From assembly GCA_017940605.1 (NCBI GenBank), contig JAGAYF010000066.1, positions 1-45,606 on the forward strand: 45,606 bases of DNA, written 5' to 3'. Source of the DNA: Bacteroidaceae bacterium (GTDB taxonomy: Bacteria > Bacteroidota > Bacteroidia > Bacteroidales > Bacteroidaceae). Below the pieces are notes generated by a model. The model was not told the DNA's origin and made no database searches. It was given only the letters and a program-made list of their open reading frames with translations. Shown here one piece after another: positions 1 through 8,650 of this stretch (position 1 is its first letter; the number at the start of each line of letters is the position of its first letter). Both the position numbers and the translations under genes were made by a program.

Positions 1-1
1 C

Positions 2-532
2 CTGGGTGCTCACGCCTACCGACCCGAATACGACCCTGAAGGAATCTTCTCCACCGTTCCAGCCATCGGTACGGCCCTCCTGGGCATGACTGCCGGCGAC
101 TGGGTGAAGCGGGAAGACATCAGCGGAAACAAGAAAGTCCTGGGATTGGCCTTGGCTGGGATCATATTAGCCGCTTTGGGCTGGATATGGAATTTTGCCT
201 TCCCCATCAACAAAGCGCTTTGGAGCAGTTCTTTCGCGTGTGCCGTGGCCGGATACTCCTTCCTTATGTTTGCCCTGTTCTATTACATCATCGACGTAAA
301 GGGATGGCGCAAATGGGCCAAGTTCTTTGTTGTCATCGGTTTGAACTCCATTACGATTTACCTGGCCCAAAGATTCATACCCCTTTGGGATACACAGCAC
401 AGGATTTTCGATGGTTTCATCAATCTGTTCCCCGACAGTTTGCACCAGCTCATGGTTGAAATCACCTACATAGCCACTTGTTGGGGGCTGCTGTACTTTT
501 TGTACCGTCACCGTATCTTCCTTAAAGTATAA
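2..532 (+). CDS. HGSNAT/DUF5009-type membrane acyltransferase, C-terminal part
   Basis: The open frame enters from the left edge, so the N-terminal part is missing; a methionine at 86 is internal. The visible 176 residues begin with a DPEG-x-STVPAIGTALLGM stretch, typical of the heparan-alpha-glucosaminide N-acetyltransferase-like (DUF5009, NagX-type) membrane proteins common in Bacteroidota. At least four hydrophobic segments follow, and the protein ends with a short basic tail (YRHRIFLKV). Family members are polytopic inner-membrane proteins thought to acetylate amino sugars or transfer acyl groups across the membrane; the substrate cannot be read here. The stop lies 9 bp before metA, so the two may be co-transcribed. 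The family call is good, the exact function is unknown. Confidence 0.75.
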   Translation: MGAHAYRPEYDPEGIFSTVPAIGTALLGMTAGDWVKREDISGNKKVLGLALAGIILAALGWIWNFAFPINKALWSSSFACAVAGYSFLMFALFYYIIDVKGWRKWAKFFVVIGLNSITIYLAQRFIPLWDTQHRIFDGFINLFPDSLHQLMVEITYIATCWGLLYFLYRHRIFLKV

Positions 533-541
533 AGTCACATT

Positions 542-1429
542 ATGCCTGTAATTGTAGCAAAGGACTGGCCATATATAGGGCAGTTGCAAGAAGAGAAAAT
601 CAATATTATGGATTCCGTGCCCCGCGGAATCAAGCCTCTGCGCATCGCGCTGCTCAACCTCATGCCCATGAAGGAGTATGCCGAGATGGATTTCTACCGC
701 ATGCTGTCCCAATCGTCGCTCTACGCACAAGTAACGCTGGTCAAATTTGTCGGGCAACGCTACAAGAACGCCCCGCAGGAATATGTGGAAGCTTTCTACA
801 CCAATTTCCAGGACCTGCGCTCGCAGGAATTTGACGGATTCATCATTACAGGAGCTCCCGTGGAGCAAATGCCCTTTGAGGAAGTAAGGTACTGGGATCA
901 GATGAAGGAGGTCTATGCCTGGTGTGAGGAGCGGCCCGAGATGCCCAAGCTGCACATCTGCTGGGGATGCCAGGCCGCCCTGTATGCCCAGTTCGGCATC
1001 CACAAGCACATGGTTCCCCAGAAGGTTTTCGGTATCTTTGAACAGATGGCGAAGCCCATTCCCCTCTTCTACGGGCTCACCCCCAACTTTGCCATGCCCC
1101 AAAGCCGCCACACGGAAATGGTCATTGAGGAATTGGCACGCGAGGACAGGATAGAGATCGTTGCGTCCTCACCATTGTCAGGCCCTGGGGTCATCAAGCG
1201 GAAAGACAGGGCGGAATTCTACATCACGGGGCACATGGAGTATTCACCCATGCGCATAGACTTTGAATATCACCGCGATTTGGAAAAGAACCTGCCCATT
1301 CACCTGCCCTACAACTACTACGAAGACGACGACCCCGAGGGACAAATCATCTATTCCTGGCGCGAACCGGCCATGCGCTTCTTCACCAACTGGCTGGAAC
1401 GCTACGTCTACAAAGGCGACCACATATAA
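542..1429 (+). CDS. metA: Homoserine O-acyltransferase MetA (probably acetyl-CoA type)
   Basis: 295 residues, normal for the MetA (HTS/MetAS) family of glutamine-amidotransferase-like fold. It acylates L-homoserine in the first committed step of methionine synthesis in the cytoplasm. Visible landmarks: the nucleophile Cys140 in HICWGCQAAL and the His/Glu pair in the GHMEY motif near residue 230, matching the catalytic Cys-His-Glu set of the E. coli enzyme. The substrate loop reads TGAPVEQMPFEEV, with Glu at about residue 108. In this family a glutamate at that place goes with acetyl-CoA use and a glycine with succinyl-CoA, so the common name homoserine O-succinyltransferase may be wrong here; that is inference from the family. 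It is 13 bp upstream of the U32-family gene. Confidence 0.93.
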   Translation: MPVIVAKDWPYIGQLQEEKINIMDSVPRGIKPLRIALLNLMPMKEYAEMDFYRMLSQSSLYAQVTLVKFVGQRYKNAPQEYVEAFYTNFQDLRSQEFDGFIITGAPVEQMPFEEVRYWDQMKEVYAWCEERPEMPKLHICWGCQAALYAQFGIHKHMVPQKVFGIFEQMAKPIPLFYGLTPNFAMPQSRHTEMVIEELAREDRIEIVASSPLSGPGVIKRKDRAEFYITGHMEYSPMRIDFEYHRDLEKNLPIHLPYNYYEDDDPEGQIIYSWREPAMRFFTNWLERYVYKGDHI

Positions 1430-1442
1430 GCAGAAACGGTCC

Positions 1443-3464
1443 ATGTCCCCGCGCCGCCCCATTGAGTTGCTTTCCCCTGCCCGCAATCTGGAATGCGGGC
1501 GAGCGGCCATTCTGTGCGGGGCTGACGCAGTATACATCGGGGCACAGGCCTACAGCGCACGCGCCAGTGCCGGCAACTCTGTCCAGGATATACAAGAACT
1601 GGCCGCATTCGCCCATCAATACGGCGCACGCGTCTATGTGGCCCTCAACACCATACTTTACGATAACGAACTGGACTCAGCGCGCCGCTTGGCCCACGAA
1701 CTGGCACAGGCCGGGGCCGACGCCCTCATCACGCAGGACATGGCCCTCATTGACATGCAGCTGCCCCTGCCGCTGCACGCCAGCACGCAGATGGACAACC
1801 GCACGCCGCAGCAGGTGCGCTTCCTTCAGAAATGCGGATTCAGGCAAGCCATCCTGGCACGCGAACTCGGCACGGAGGAAATCGCAGCCATCCACCAGGC
1901 ATGCCCCGACATGGCCCTTGAGGTCTTTGTGCACGGCGCACTGTGCGTCAGCCTGAGCGGGCGTTGCCATGCATCGCAGTACTGCTTTGGGCGCAGCGCC
2001 AACCGAGGCCAGTGCGCCCAATTCTGCCGCCTTGCATTCGACCTGGAGGATGCCGACGGCCGCGTTCTGCTGCACGACAAGCACCTGCTCTCCCTGCGCG
2101 ACATGAACCGAAGCCGCCATCTGGAGGAACTGATGGATGCCGGTGTCAGCTCATTCAAGATAGAGGGCCGCCTCAAGGACATTCACTACGTCAAGAACAT
2201 TACAGCCTACTACCGCAACGCCATTGACACCGTCCTGGAGCGACGAAGCGAGTACCGGCGCGCTTCCTACGGACACAGCCAGCCCGGATTTGAACCTAAT
2301 CCCCTAAAATCGTTCAACCGAGGCATCACCAACTATTTCCTGCACGGCCGCACGCACGACCTCCATTCGTTTGACACGCCCAAGTCCATAGGCGAGCCCG
2401 TGGGCGAGGTGAAAGACATCCGCTCCAACAGGATCAGAGTGGCCGGACTGGCTTCCTTCAGCAATGGGGACGGCATTTGCTACCTGGACCGCGAGGGGCA
2501 ACTGCATGGATTCCGCGTGAACCGCGTCGAGAACAACAACATCCTGCACCCCGCCACGCCTCAGCCCGGACTGATGCCCCACACCCCCCTGTATCGCAAC
2601 GCCGATGCCGCCTTCCAACGCCTGTTGGAACACACGCAGCCCCACCGCGCCATCGCAGTCGACATCAGGCTGGAAGACACCGCACACGGATTCCGACTGA
2701 CCATGCAGGACGAGGCCGGCAGAACAGCCTGCGCCGAATGGGAAGCCGACAAGCTGCCCGCCCGACAACCGCAAGCCGATCGGCAGAGGACCGAGCTGGC
2801 CAAACTGGGCGACACGCCGCTGCGCTGCCGCAAAGCAGAAATCCTGACCCAGCAGGACTACTTCATCCCTGCATCCCTGCTGGGTGAATGGCGGCGTCAG
2901 GTGGTGGCACTCCTGCTGAAGCAACCGCTCACCGCCCCCATTGACGCGCCACGCCCACGGGGCGACGCGCACTACCCCTTTGGGGAACTGGACTACCGCG
3001 CCAATGTGGCCAACAAGTCGGCACTGCAATTCCTATTGCGGCACGGGGCTACCGCAGCCGAGCCTGCGCTGGAGACGCAGACCGATGCCCAGGCCCATGA
3101 CCGCCCCCTGCTGCTCATGACCTGCCGCTACTGCCTGCGCCATGCGCTGGGAAGGTGTCCCCATGACGGAAAAGATGGCAGCGAACAGGGTGAAAGCGGC
3201 AGGCTGAGCGCCGCCAACATGCCCATGCGGCCCAAAAAGGCAAGCTATGCGGCCCAAGAGGCGGACGAATGCGGCCTAAAAAATTTTAAACACGGCCCAA
3301 AACTCCCTTCAACAGGGCGTAAGAAATCAGAGCGTACCCTGCAGACCGATGTATCATTGGAAAAATGGGTTGAACCGCTCTATCTGGTCCTGCCCGACAA
3401 GCGCCGTTTCCGCCTGCGTTTTGATTGCCAAAAATGCCAAATGCTCATATATGCTGCTCCATAG
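1443..3464 (+). CDS. rlhA: U32-family 23S rRNA hydroxylation protein, RlhA type, with C-terminal insertion
   Basis: 673 residues from the ATG at 1443; an in-frame upstream extension to 1263 lies inside metA and is rejected. The start ELLSPARNLECGRAAILCGADAVYIGA and the signature EVFVHGALCVSLSGRC (about residues 160-175), followed by further cysteines, mark a U32 'peptidase'. Collinearity continues through the DUF3656-like middle to the C-terminal cysteine motifs (CRYCLRHALGRC, then FDCQKC), as in E. coli RlhA, which is needed for hydroxylation of 23S rRNA C2501. These proteins are not thought to be true peptidases. The oddity is a roughly 58-residue excess between the two C-terminal cysteine motifs (about residues 577-640), basic and low in complexity. 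Its DNA is a copy of the dispersed repeat seen elsewhere in the window, in reverse orientation. The gene overlaps the next one by 14 bp. Confidence 0.85.
   Translation: MSPRRPIELLSPARNLECGRAAILCGADAVYIGAQAYSARASAGNSVQDIQELAAFAHQYGARVYVALNTILYDNELDSARRLAHELAQAGADALITQDMALIDMQLPLPLHASTQMDNRTPQQVRFLQKCGFRQAILARELGTEEIAAIHQACPDMALEVFVHGALCVSLSGRCHASQYCFGRSANRGQCAQFCRLAFDLEDADGRVLLHDKHLLSLRDMNRSRHLEELMDAGVSSFKIEGRLKDIHYVKNITAYYRNAIDTVLERRSEYRRASYGHSQPGFEPNPLKSFNRGITNYFLHGRTHDLHSFDTPKSIGEPVGEVKDIRSNRIRVAGLASFSNGDGICYLDREGQLHGFRVNRVENNNILHPATPQPGLMPHTPLYRNADAAFQRLLEHTQPHRAIAVDIRLEDTAHGFRLTMQDEAGRTACAEWEADKLPARQPQADRQRTELAKLGDTPLRCRKAEILTQQDYFIPASLLGEWRRQVVALLLKQPLTAPIDAPRPRGDAHYPFGELDYRANVANKSALQFLLRHGATAAEPALETQTDAQAHDRPLLLMTCRYCLRHALGRCPHDGKDGSEQGESGRLSAANMPMRPKKASYAAQEADECGLKNFKHGPKLPSTGRKKSERTLQTDVSLEKWVEPLYLVLPDKRRFRLRFDCQKCQMLIYAAP
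3215..3335 (-). repeat. Dispersed T-tract/GGCCGCAT repeat, copy A, inside the rlhA-type coding region
   Basis: Read on the minus strand this stretch contains TTTCTTACGCCCTG, then TTTTGGGCCGTG, then TTTTTTAGGCCGCATTCGTC, then CTCTTGGGCCGCAT and TTTTTGGGCCGCAT. These follow one another every 21-25 bp. The central GGCCGCATTCGTCC block matches the same block in copies at about 11666, 35900 and 42714. On the plus strand it stays open in the rlhA frame and encodes a Lys/Arg-rich segment including MRPKKASYAA and LKNFKHGPK. Confidence 0.7.
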
Positions 3465-4455
3465 GTTGTTCCTCCTTCTGCTGCCGTTTATGGCCTGCGC
3501 CTGCACCCACCGCGACTACCAGGCCGCCGACCGCTGGGACTTGCCACAGGAGCAGCGCGACTCGCTCGAGTTTGCCCTGACGCGCCACTTTACGGTCAAC
3601 GACAATTTCGTGGTCAGCAGCGATTCCGTGGAACTGCAGCCCTTCCTTCCGCAGGACGGTATGCAGGCAGTGGCCGTGCGCCAGGAAGCCGCATGGGTGT
3701 ACCGAGGTGACAAAGTCGTAGTGGCCCAGACTGTCAAGCTGGACACCGACGGCCACCCTACATTCTACATCAAGGTGGCCCACAACCAGGAGGTCATGGG
3801 CTGGATTACCGAAGATGTCCTGCTGGAGAATGCCGTCCCATGCGACCCCATCTCGCAAGCCATCCACGCCTTCAGCAACAACTACCTGTTTGCCCTTTTC
3901 ATCCTGATGGGGATGGTCGCCCTGCTCTACCTGTACCGCCTGAGGCAGCACAAGCGGCTGCCCATCGTACACTTCAACGACATTGACTCGCTCTACCCCA
4001 CCCTGCTGTGCATGACGGTTGCCGTGGGGGCGACCCTCTACACCTCCATCCGCCAGCTTGCCCCCGACATGTGGGCCGCCTACTACTTTGCACCGTCGCT
4101 CAACCCCTTTGTACAGCCCTGGCCCATCGGCATGTTCCTGCTGTGCGCCTGGCTGACGCTGATTCTCTTCATTGCCTCGCTGGATGACATACGCCAACAG
4201 CTGCACGGATACGATGTACTGACATATACGCTGGGACTGGCCAGCATGGGGCTCGTCCTGTACCTCATCTTCTCGCAGGCCACGAAGATCTATGTCGGCT
4301 ACCCCTTGCTGGGCATCTACATCGGTGCTGCGCTGCACCGATACCGCCGCCAGCACGTAGCCAAGTACCTGTGCGGCAACTGCGGCAAGCCATTGCACCG
4401 CATTGGCCGATGCCCCCACTGCGGAATGCTCAACCGCGAGCATCCCGAACCCTGA
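3451..4455 (+). CDS. Membrane lipoprotein with C-terminal zinc ribbon, unknown function
   Basis: 334 residues from the ATG at 3451, which overlaps the end of the upstream gene by 14 bp and suggests translational coupling. The N-terminus MLLHRLFLLLLPFMACAC is a signal peptide with cysteines at 16 and 18, either of which could be the lipidated one. An outer, probably periplasmic segment (about 20-140) contains a strand-rich region resembling a bacterial SH3-like fold (AAWVYRGDKVV...). Five or so hydrophobic helices occupy about 145-295. The C-terminus carries a four-cysteine ribbon, C308-x2-C311 and C321-x2-C324. Similar zinc-ribbon membrane proteins occur in Bacteroidales, but I do not recognise a function. 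There is no sign of disruption. Confidence 0.75.
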   Translation: MLLHRLFLLLLPFMACACTHRDYQAADRWDLPQEQRDSLEFALTRHFTVNDNFVVSSDSVELQPFLPQDGMQAVAVRQEAAWVYRGDKVVVAQTVKLDTDGHPTFYIKVAHNQEVMGWITEDVLLENAVPCDPISQAIHAFSNNYLFALFILMGMVALLYLYRLRQHKRLPIVHFNDIDSLYPTLLCMTVAVGATLYTSIRQLAPDMWAAYYFAPSLNPFVQPWPIGMFLLCAWLTLILFIASLDDIRQQLHGYDVLTYTLGLASMGLVLYLIFSQATKIYVGYPLLGIYIGAALHRYRRQHVAKYLCGNCGKPLHRIGRCPHCGMLNREHPEP

Positions 4456-4475
4456 AAAATCAATAAAAATAAGTA

Positions 4476-4507
4476 TTGTGCATTGTTTTTGATTGCCGTA
4501 ATTTTGC
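4476..4507 (+). promoter_or_regulatory. Bacteroidota-type promoter before the TonB receptor
   Basis: TTG at 4476-4478, a 20-bp spacer and TAATTTTGC at 4499-4507 match the Bacteroidota -33/-7 consensus (TTTG, about 19 bp, TAnnTTTGC). Transcription would start near 4513, giving a leader of about 35 nt before the ATG at 4548. Confidence 0.7.
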
Positions 4508-4547
4508 ACTCAGAAACAATAGATTCTTTTTATCACACAATACTGCT

Positions 4548-6971
4548 ATGATTCAGCCCCTGCTCATCACTGCCGCCCTGCTCATGGGGAATCCTGCTGA
4601 AGCCGACACGGTTTCCATCATTGACATAGACGAAATCACCGTCGTAGCATCCAACAAGCAGACCAGTCCCCTGCGCAGTACGGCCACATCGGCATCGCTC
4701 ATTGGGCCGAATGAAATCAAGAGTGCCCGCATTCAGGACCTGAGCCACCTGAACGGCATCGTGCCCAACTTCTCCATGCCGCAATATGGGTCGCGGCTGT
4801 CGTCGGCGCTCTACATTCGCGGCATTGGCTCACGCATCAACACACCGTCGGTAGGGCTGTACGTCGACGACGTTCCCGTGGCGGAAAAGAGTGAATACAC
4901 CATGAACCTGCTGGGGCTGGACCGCATTGACATCATACGCGGACCGCAAGGCTCGCTGTACGGACGCAACGCCATGGGGGGCATTATCCGCATGTACACG
5001 CAAAACCCATTTCAGCAACAGGGAACCGACATCGCCGTGAGCGCAGCCAGCCGTACCAACCGGCTGAAGACATCCGTCATCACCCACCAGCGCATGTCGG
5101 ACAGGGTGGCCTTCTCACTGGGAGGTTTCTATGAGACCGACCGCGGGCTGTGGCACAACGACTCCCTGGACAAGCGCGTCGGCGGAAGCAATGCCTTTGG
5201 CTTCAAGGGCCGGCTCATGGTGCGCCCCGCACAAGGCCTCCTGTTGGACTGGAATGCGGCCTATGAATACAGCGACGAAGAGGGCTATCCCTACTTCTAC
5301 GACGGCACTCCGGGCGCAGCGCAAGAACCCATGCCTCAGGCCGTCGGCCGCATTACCGCCAACAGGCAGGGAAAATACCGTCGCGGACTGTTTACCACCA
5401 GCATGAAAGCCGCTTGGGACGCTCCGCTGTTCACTGTCAGTTCAGTGACCGGATTTCACAACCTGGGCGACCGCATGTTCATGGACCAGGATTTCATTTA
5501 CAAAGACTACTACTCCATGGAACAACGACAGAAAGCCAATACCCTGTCGGAGGAAATCTCGATCAAGAGCAGGAGCGGCCGCCGATGGGAATGGGTGGGC
5601 GGTGTCTTCGGCCTGTGGGAGGCTCTGCGGACTCAGTCGCCCGTGACATTCTACGGAGATGGCGTTGACATGCTCAACAACGCCATTGCACGCAACATGC
5701 CCACACCGACAGTGACCATCAACAACCCGCGGACGGGGCAGCCCGTGACACAGGCCATGCCCATGGCATTGTCCATTGTAGATCCCTATTTTGGCATCCC
5801 CGCCAATTTCCATACGCCCATTCTCAACGGCGCATTGTTCTTTCAGGGTACGCTGCACGACTTTCTGCTTCCACGCGTAAGCCTGACCCTGGGCATCCGA
5901 CTGGACCACGAAAGACAAGAAATGAGCTACCGAGGCGGCAAGCCCGTCCATTTCAACTTCAGCATGCCCAGCCATCAAATTGACATGGACATGGAAACGA
6001 CTACCCTGCTGCGCGGAAAAATCAAGGACGACCACACAAGCCTGCTGCCCAAGGCCGCACTGCAATACGACTTCAAGAAGAATCGGGGCAACCTGTACCT
6101 GACGGTTTCCAAGGGGCAGCGCGCAGGAGGATACAATATCCAAATGTTTTCCGACGTACTGTCATCCGTCATGCAGAACGACATGATGCAACTCACCAAG
6201 GACTACCTGGACGAGACCATGCTGCAACACGCACAGCAAATGCCGGCCATGAGCGACATGTTCCTCGCCATCAAGCAAGCCATTGACAACAACATTCCCA
6301 TTGGACAGATGCCCGACATTCAGAAGACGGTTACATATAAGCCTGAATATTGCTGGAATTACGAAGCCGGAACGCACTTGAACCTATTGGACAAAAGACT
6401 GATGGCCGACCTGTCTGTGTTCTTCATGGACATACGGAATCAGCAAATCTCGCGCTTCGTCAGCAGCGGGCTGGGACGCATGATGGTAAACGCCGGCCGA
6501 AGCCATAGCTGCGGCATGGAGATGTCTTTGCTGTACACGCTCTTGGACAACAGGCTTTCACTCCGCGCCAACTACGGATTCACTCATTCCGAGTTTCGCC
6601 GCTATGACTCGGGCGACGCAAACTACAAAGGCAACAACGTCCCGTTCATTCCCCGACACAATGCATCGTTCCTTGCAGACTATACGCTGCCCGTAAACAG
6701 CCCTTCCATCATAAACTCCATTACCCTGGGAGTAAACGCAACAGGGTTGGGACGCATTTGGTGGGACGAGGGGAACACGGCAAGCCAGCATTTCTACGGT
6801 ATGCTGGGAGCGCATGCCTGCTTGCACATGAAACAATGTGACATCAACCTGTGGGGGAGCAACTTGACCAATGCCCATTACCGCACATTCCAATTTGATT
6901 CAGCCAATCGCTCATACTATCAAAAGGGACTGCCCCTGCAACTTGGCATTGACCTGAACGTGCATCTTTGA
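4548..6971 (+). CDS. TonB-dependent outer-membrane receptor
   Basis: 807 residues from the ATG at 4548, placed just after a good promoter; an upstream in-frame TTG lies within that promoter. A short signal peptide ends near PAEA (residue 18). A TonB-box-like IDEITVVAS follows, then a plug domain (about 40-160) with the typical LYIRGIG, VGLYVDDVP and IDIIRGPQGSLYGRNAMGGII stretches, then a long beta-barrel ending in an alternating strand with LGIDLNVHL. There is no N-terminal carboxypeptidase-regulatory-like domain and no SusD neighbour, so this is not a SusC-type glycan importer. It looks more like a siderophore, cobalamin or small-ligand receptor. The ligand cannot be read from sequence, and no transport or regulatory genes flank it. 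Confidence 0.9.
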   Translation: MIQPLLITAALLMGNPAEADTVSIIDIDEITVVASNKQTSPLRSTATSASLIGPNEIKSARIQDLSHLNGIVPNFSMPQYGSRLSSALYIRGIGSRINTPSVGLYVDDVPVAEKSEYTMNLLGLDRIDIIRGPQGSLYGRNAMGGIIRMYTQNPFQQQGTDIAVSAASRTNRLKTSVITHQRMSDRVAFSLGGFYETDRGLWHNDSLDKRVGGSNAFGFKGRLMVRPAQGLLLDWNAAYEYSDEEGYPYFYDGTPGAAQEPMPQAVGRITANRQGKYRRGLFTTSMKAAWDAPLFTVSSVTGFHNLGDRMFMDQDFIYKDYYSMEQRQKANTLSEEISIKSRSGRRWEWVGGVFGLWEALRTQSPVTFYGDGVDMLNNAIARNMPTPTVTINNPRTGQPVTQAMPMALSIVDPYFGIPANFHTPILNGALFFQGTLHDFLLPRVSLTLGIRLDHERQEMSYRGGKPVHFNFSMPSHQIDMDMETTTLLRGKIKDDHTSLLPKAALQYDFKKNRGNLYLTVSKGQRAGGYNIQMFSDVLSSVMQNDMMQLTKDYLDETMLQHAQQMPAMSDMFLAIKQAIDNNIPIGQMPDIQKTVTYKPEYCWNYEAGTHLNLLDKRLMADLSVFFMDIRNQQISRFVSSGLGRMMVNAGRSHSCGMEMSLLYTLLDNRLSLRANYGFTHSEFRRYDSGDANYKGNNVPFIPRHNASFLADYTLPVNSPSIINSITLGVNATGLGRIWWDEGNTASQHFYGMLGAHACLHMKQCDINLWGSNLTNAHYRTFQFDSANRSYYQKGLPLQLGIDLNVHL

Positions 6972-7079
6972 ATTACGAGGAAGGAGCATTGGCCCAAAGA
7001 ATTTTAGGGTTTGACCTTTCTGTTACCACACATGGCACTTATTTTTCCATTCGTTCCCCATTTTGTTGGTGTAATTTCG

Positions 7080-7088
7080 TAATTTTGT
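7080..7088 (+). promoter_or_regulatory. Putative -7 box before menG
   Basis: TAATTTTGT at 7080-7088 matches the Bacteroidota -7 element except for the final base. No -33 element at ideal spacing is clear; a TTTTG at 7061 is about 5 bp too close. The predicted leader of menG is under 20 nt. Confidence 0.45.
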
Positions 7089-7110
7089 ATGCGCTAATCG
7101 CATATAAAGA

Positions 7111-7857
7111 ATGATGAAGTACGGACAAGAGCGTATTAAACCGTATGACAGCGCCAGAGCTAAAGGAGAGCAGGTCGAAGCAATGTTTGACAATATTGCT
7201 CATAGCTATGACGGACTGAATCATTTGCTATCCCTGGGCATTGACCGATATTGGCGCAATCGGGCATTGCGTTATTTGAAATCTAAGGACACCCCGACTT
7301 GTAGATTATTGGATATCGCCACCGGAACCGGCGACTTTGCCATTCAGTGTGCCATCCAATTGCCCAATACACAGATTACGGCGTGCGATATCTCGGACAA
7401 GATGATGGATATCGGGCGCAAAAAAGCGGCGTCACAGGTTCTGGAGCACCGCATCAGCTGGGAACGCCAGAATGCCATGGATTTGACTTATTCGGATTCA
7501 TCTTTCGACCTCGTAACGTCAGCATACGGCATCAGAAATTTTGAAAATTTGGAACAGGGACTGAGTGAGATGTATCGCGTCTTGAAGCAAAACGGCACAA
7601 TCGCTTTGTTGGAGCTCGCAACACCGAGCCATTTCCCCATGAAACAATTGTTTTGGGTCTATTCCCATTGCTGGATGCCTTTGGTGGGACGATTGCTGTC
7701 ACATGACACAAGGGCCTACAAATATTTGCCGCAAACAATGGAGGCTTTCCCCAAGGAAAAGGAAATGAAAAGGATTCTCCAGGGAATTGGATTTTCCGAA
7801 ATCGTTTTTCACCGCTACACATTTGGTTTGTGCATGCTATATCTTGCTAAAAAATAA
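7111..7857 (+). CDS. menG: Demethylmenaquinone methyltransferase
   Basis: 248 residues, the usual size for UbiE/MenG. It performs the final C-methylation of demethylmenaquinone with S-adenosylmethionine. Landmarks: the N-terminal VEAMFDNIAHSYDGLNHLLSLGIDRYWR block, the SAM-binding LLDIATGTGDFA (about 67-78), a second nucleotide-contact region ITACDISDKMMDIG, and the C-terminal FHRYTFGLCMLYLAKK. ATG codons at 7111 and 7114 both work as the start. Since complex I and menaquinol-oxidising NrfH are encoded in the same window, menaquinone is the likely product. Base composition is visibly more AT-rich than in the genes on either side, a feature shared with aroE downstream. Confidence 0.95.
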   Translation: MMKYGQERIKPYDSARAKGEQVEAMFDNIAHSYDGLNHLLSLGIDRYWRNRALRYLKSKDTPTCRLLDIATGTGDFAIQCAIQLPNTQITACDISDKMMDIGRKKAASQVLEHRISWERQNAMDLTYSDSSFDLVTSAYGIRNFENLEQGLSEMYRVLKQNGTIALLELATPSHFPMKQLFWVYSHCWMPLVGRLLSHDTRAYKYLPQTMEAFPKEKEMKRILQGIGFSEIVFHRYTFGLCMLYLAKK

Positions 7858-7891
7858 CTTCTCTTCGCTTTAACACACACATCAACGTTTC

Positions 7892-8647
7892 ATGACCACC
7901 TACGGCTTGCTGGGATTTCCATTAGGACATTCTTTTTCCAAGAAATACTTCACTTCACGTTTTGAACGTGAAGGAATAAATGCCCAATACCTCAACTTTG
8001 AAACGCCCAATGCAAGTGAATTGCTGAAAATTGTGGCTAAAAATCCAGAATTGAAAGGACTAAACGTTACCATCCCCCACAAGAAAGCCGTCATTCCTCT
8101 CTTAGATTCCATCAGTGAGCAAGCGAGAGAGATAGGAGCGGTTAATTGCATCAGGATAGAGCGTCAGAACGGAGGCCGACCACGTCTCATCGGATATAAT
8201 GCCGACATCATAGGCTTCACTCGCTCCATTACCCCCTTGCTAAAGCCACATCACAAGCGGGCATTGGTTTTAGGAACAGGCGGAGCAAGCCAAGCCATCA
8301 GCTATGGCTTGAAAAACATGGATATAGAGGTTACGCACGTCAGCCGGACACCGCAAGATAAGGATACAGTGTCATACAGTGGGCTGACTTCTGATATTAT
8401 CAAATCCCATCAAGTTGTTGTCAACTGCACGCCCTTGGGAACTTGGCCCAATGTGGATGAATGTCCGCCCATTCCCCACGAATTCCTCACACCAAGGCAT
8501 CTATTGTATGACTTGGTGTACAATCCCGAGAAAACCCTTTTCCTGAAACGCGGAGAAGAGCAGGGTGCAACCATCAAAAACGGGCTGGAGATGCTTCACC
8601 TGCAAGCCGAAGCAAGCTATGCTTTTTGGAATCAACCACAGAATTAA
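7892..8647 (+). CDS. aroE: Shikimate dehydrogenase (NADP+)
   Basis: 251 residues, slightly short but normal for Bacteroidota AroE. It reduces 3-dehydroshikimate to shikimate in aromatic amino acid synthesis. The N-terminal YGLLGFPLGHSFSKKYF is the substrate-binding block with the conserved serines. VTIPHKK holds the catalytic lysine, GYNADIIGF holds the partner aspartate, and VLGTGGASQA is the nucleotide-binding glycine loop. The C-terminal NGLEMLHLQAEASYAFW is also typical. It begins 34 bp after menG, and the next gene starts 3 bp after its stop, so menG, aroE and the TPM protein probably share a transcript. Confidence 0.95.
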   Translation: MTTYGLLGFPLGHSFSKKYFTSRFEREGINAQYLNFETPNASELLKIVAKNPELKGLNVTIPHKKAVIPLLDSISEQAREIGAVNCIRIERQNGGRPRLIGYNADIIGFTRSITPLLKPHHKRALVLGTGGASQAISYGLKNMDIEVTHVSRTPQDKDTVSYSGLTSDIIKSHQVVVNCTPLGTWPNVDECPPIPHEFLTPRHLLYDLVYNPEKTLFLKRGEEQGATIKNGLEMLHLQAEASYAFWNQPQN

Positions 8648-8650
8648 ATC

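Noticed and set aside
1263-1442. In-frame N-terminal extension of the U32 gene into metA
   Set aside because: The extension is read in a different frame through the metA end and resembles no U32 protein; the ATG at 1443 precedes the conserved ELLSPAR start.
4476-4547. In-frame extension of the TonB receptor to 4476
   Set aside because: It would start inside the promoter and would hide the signal peptide.
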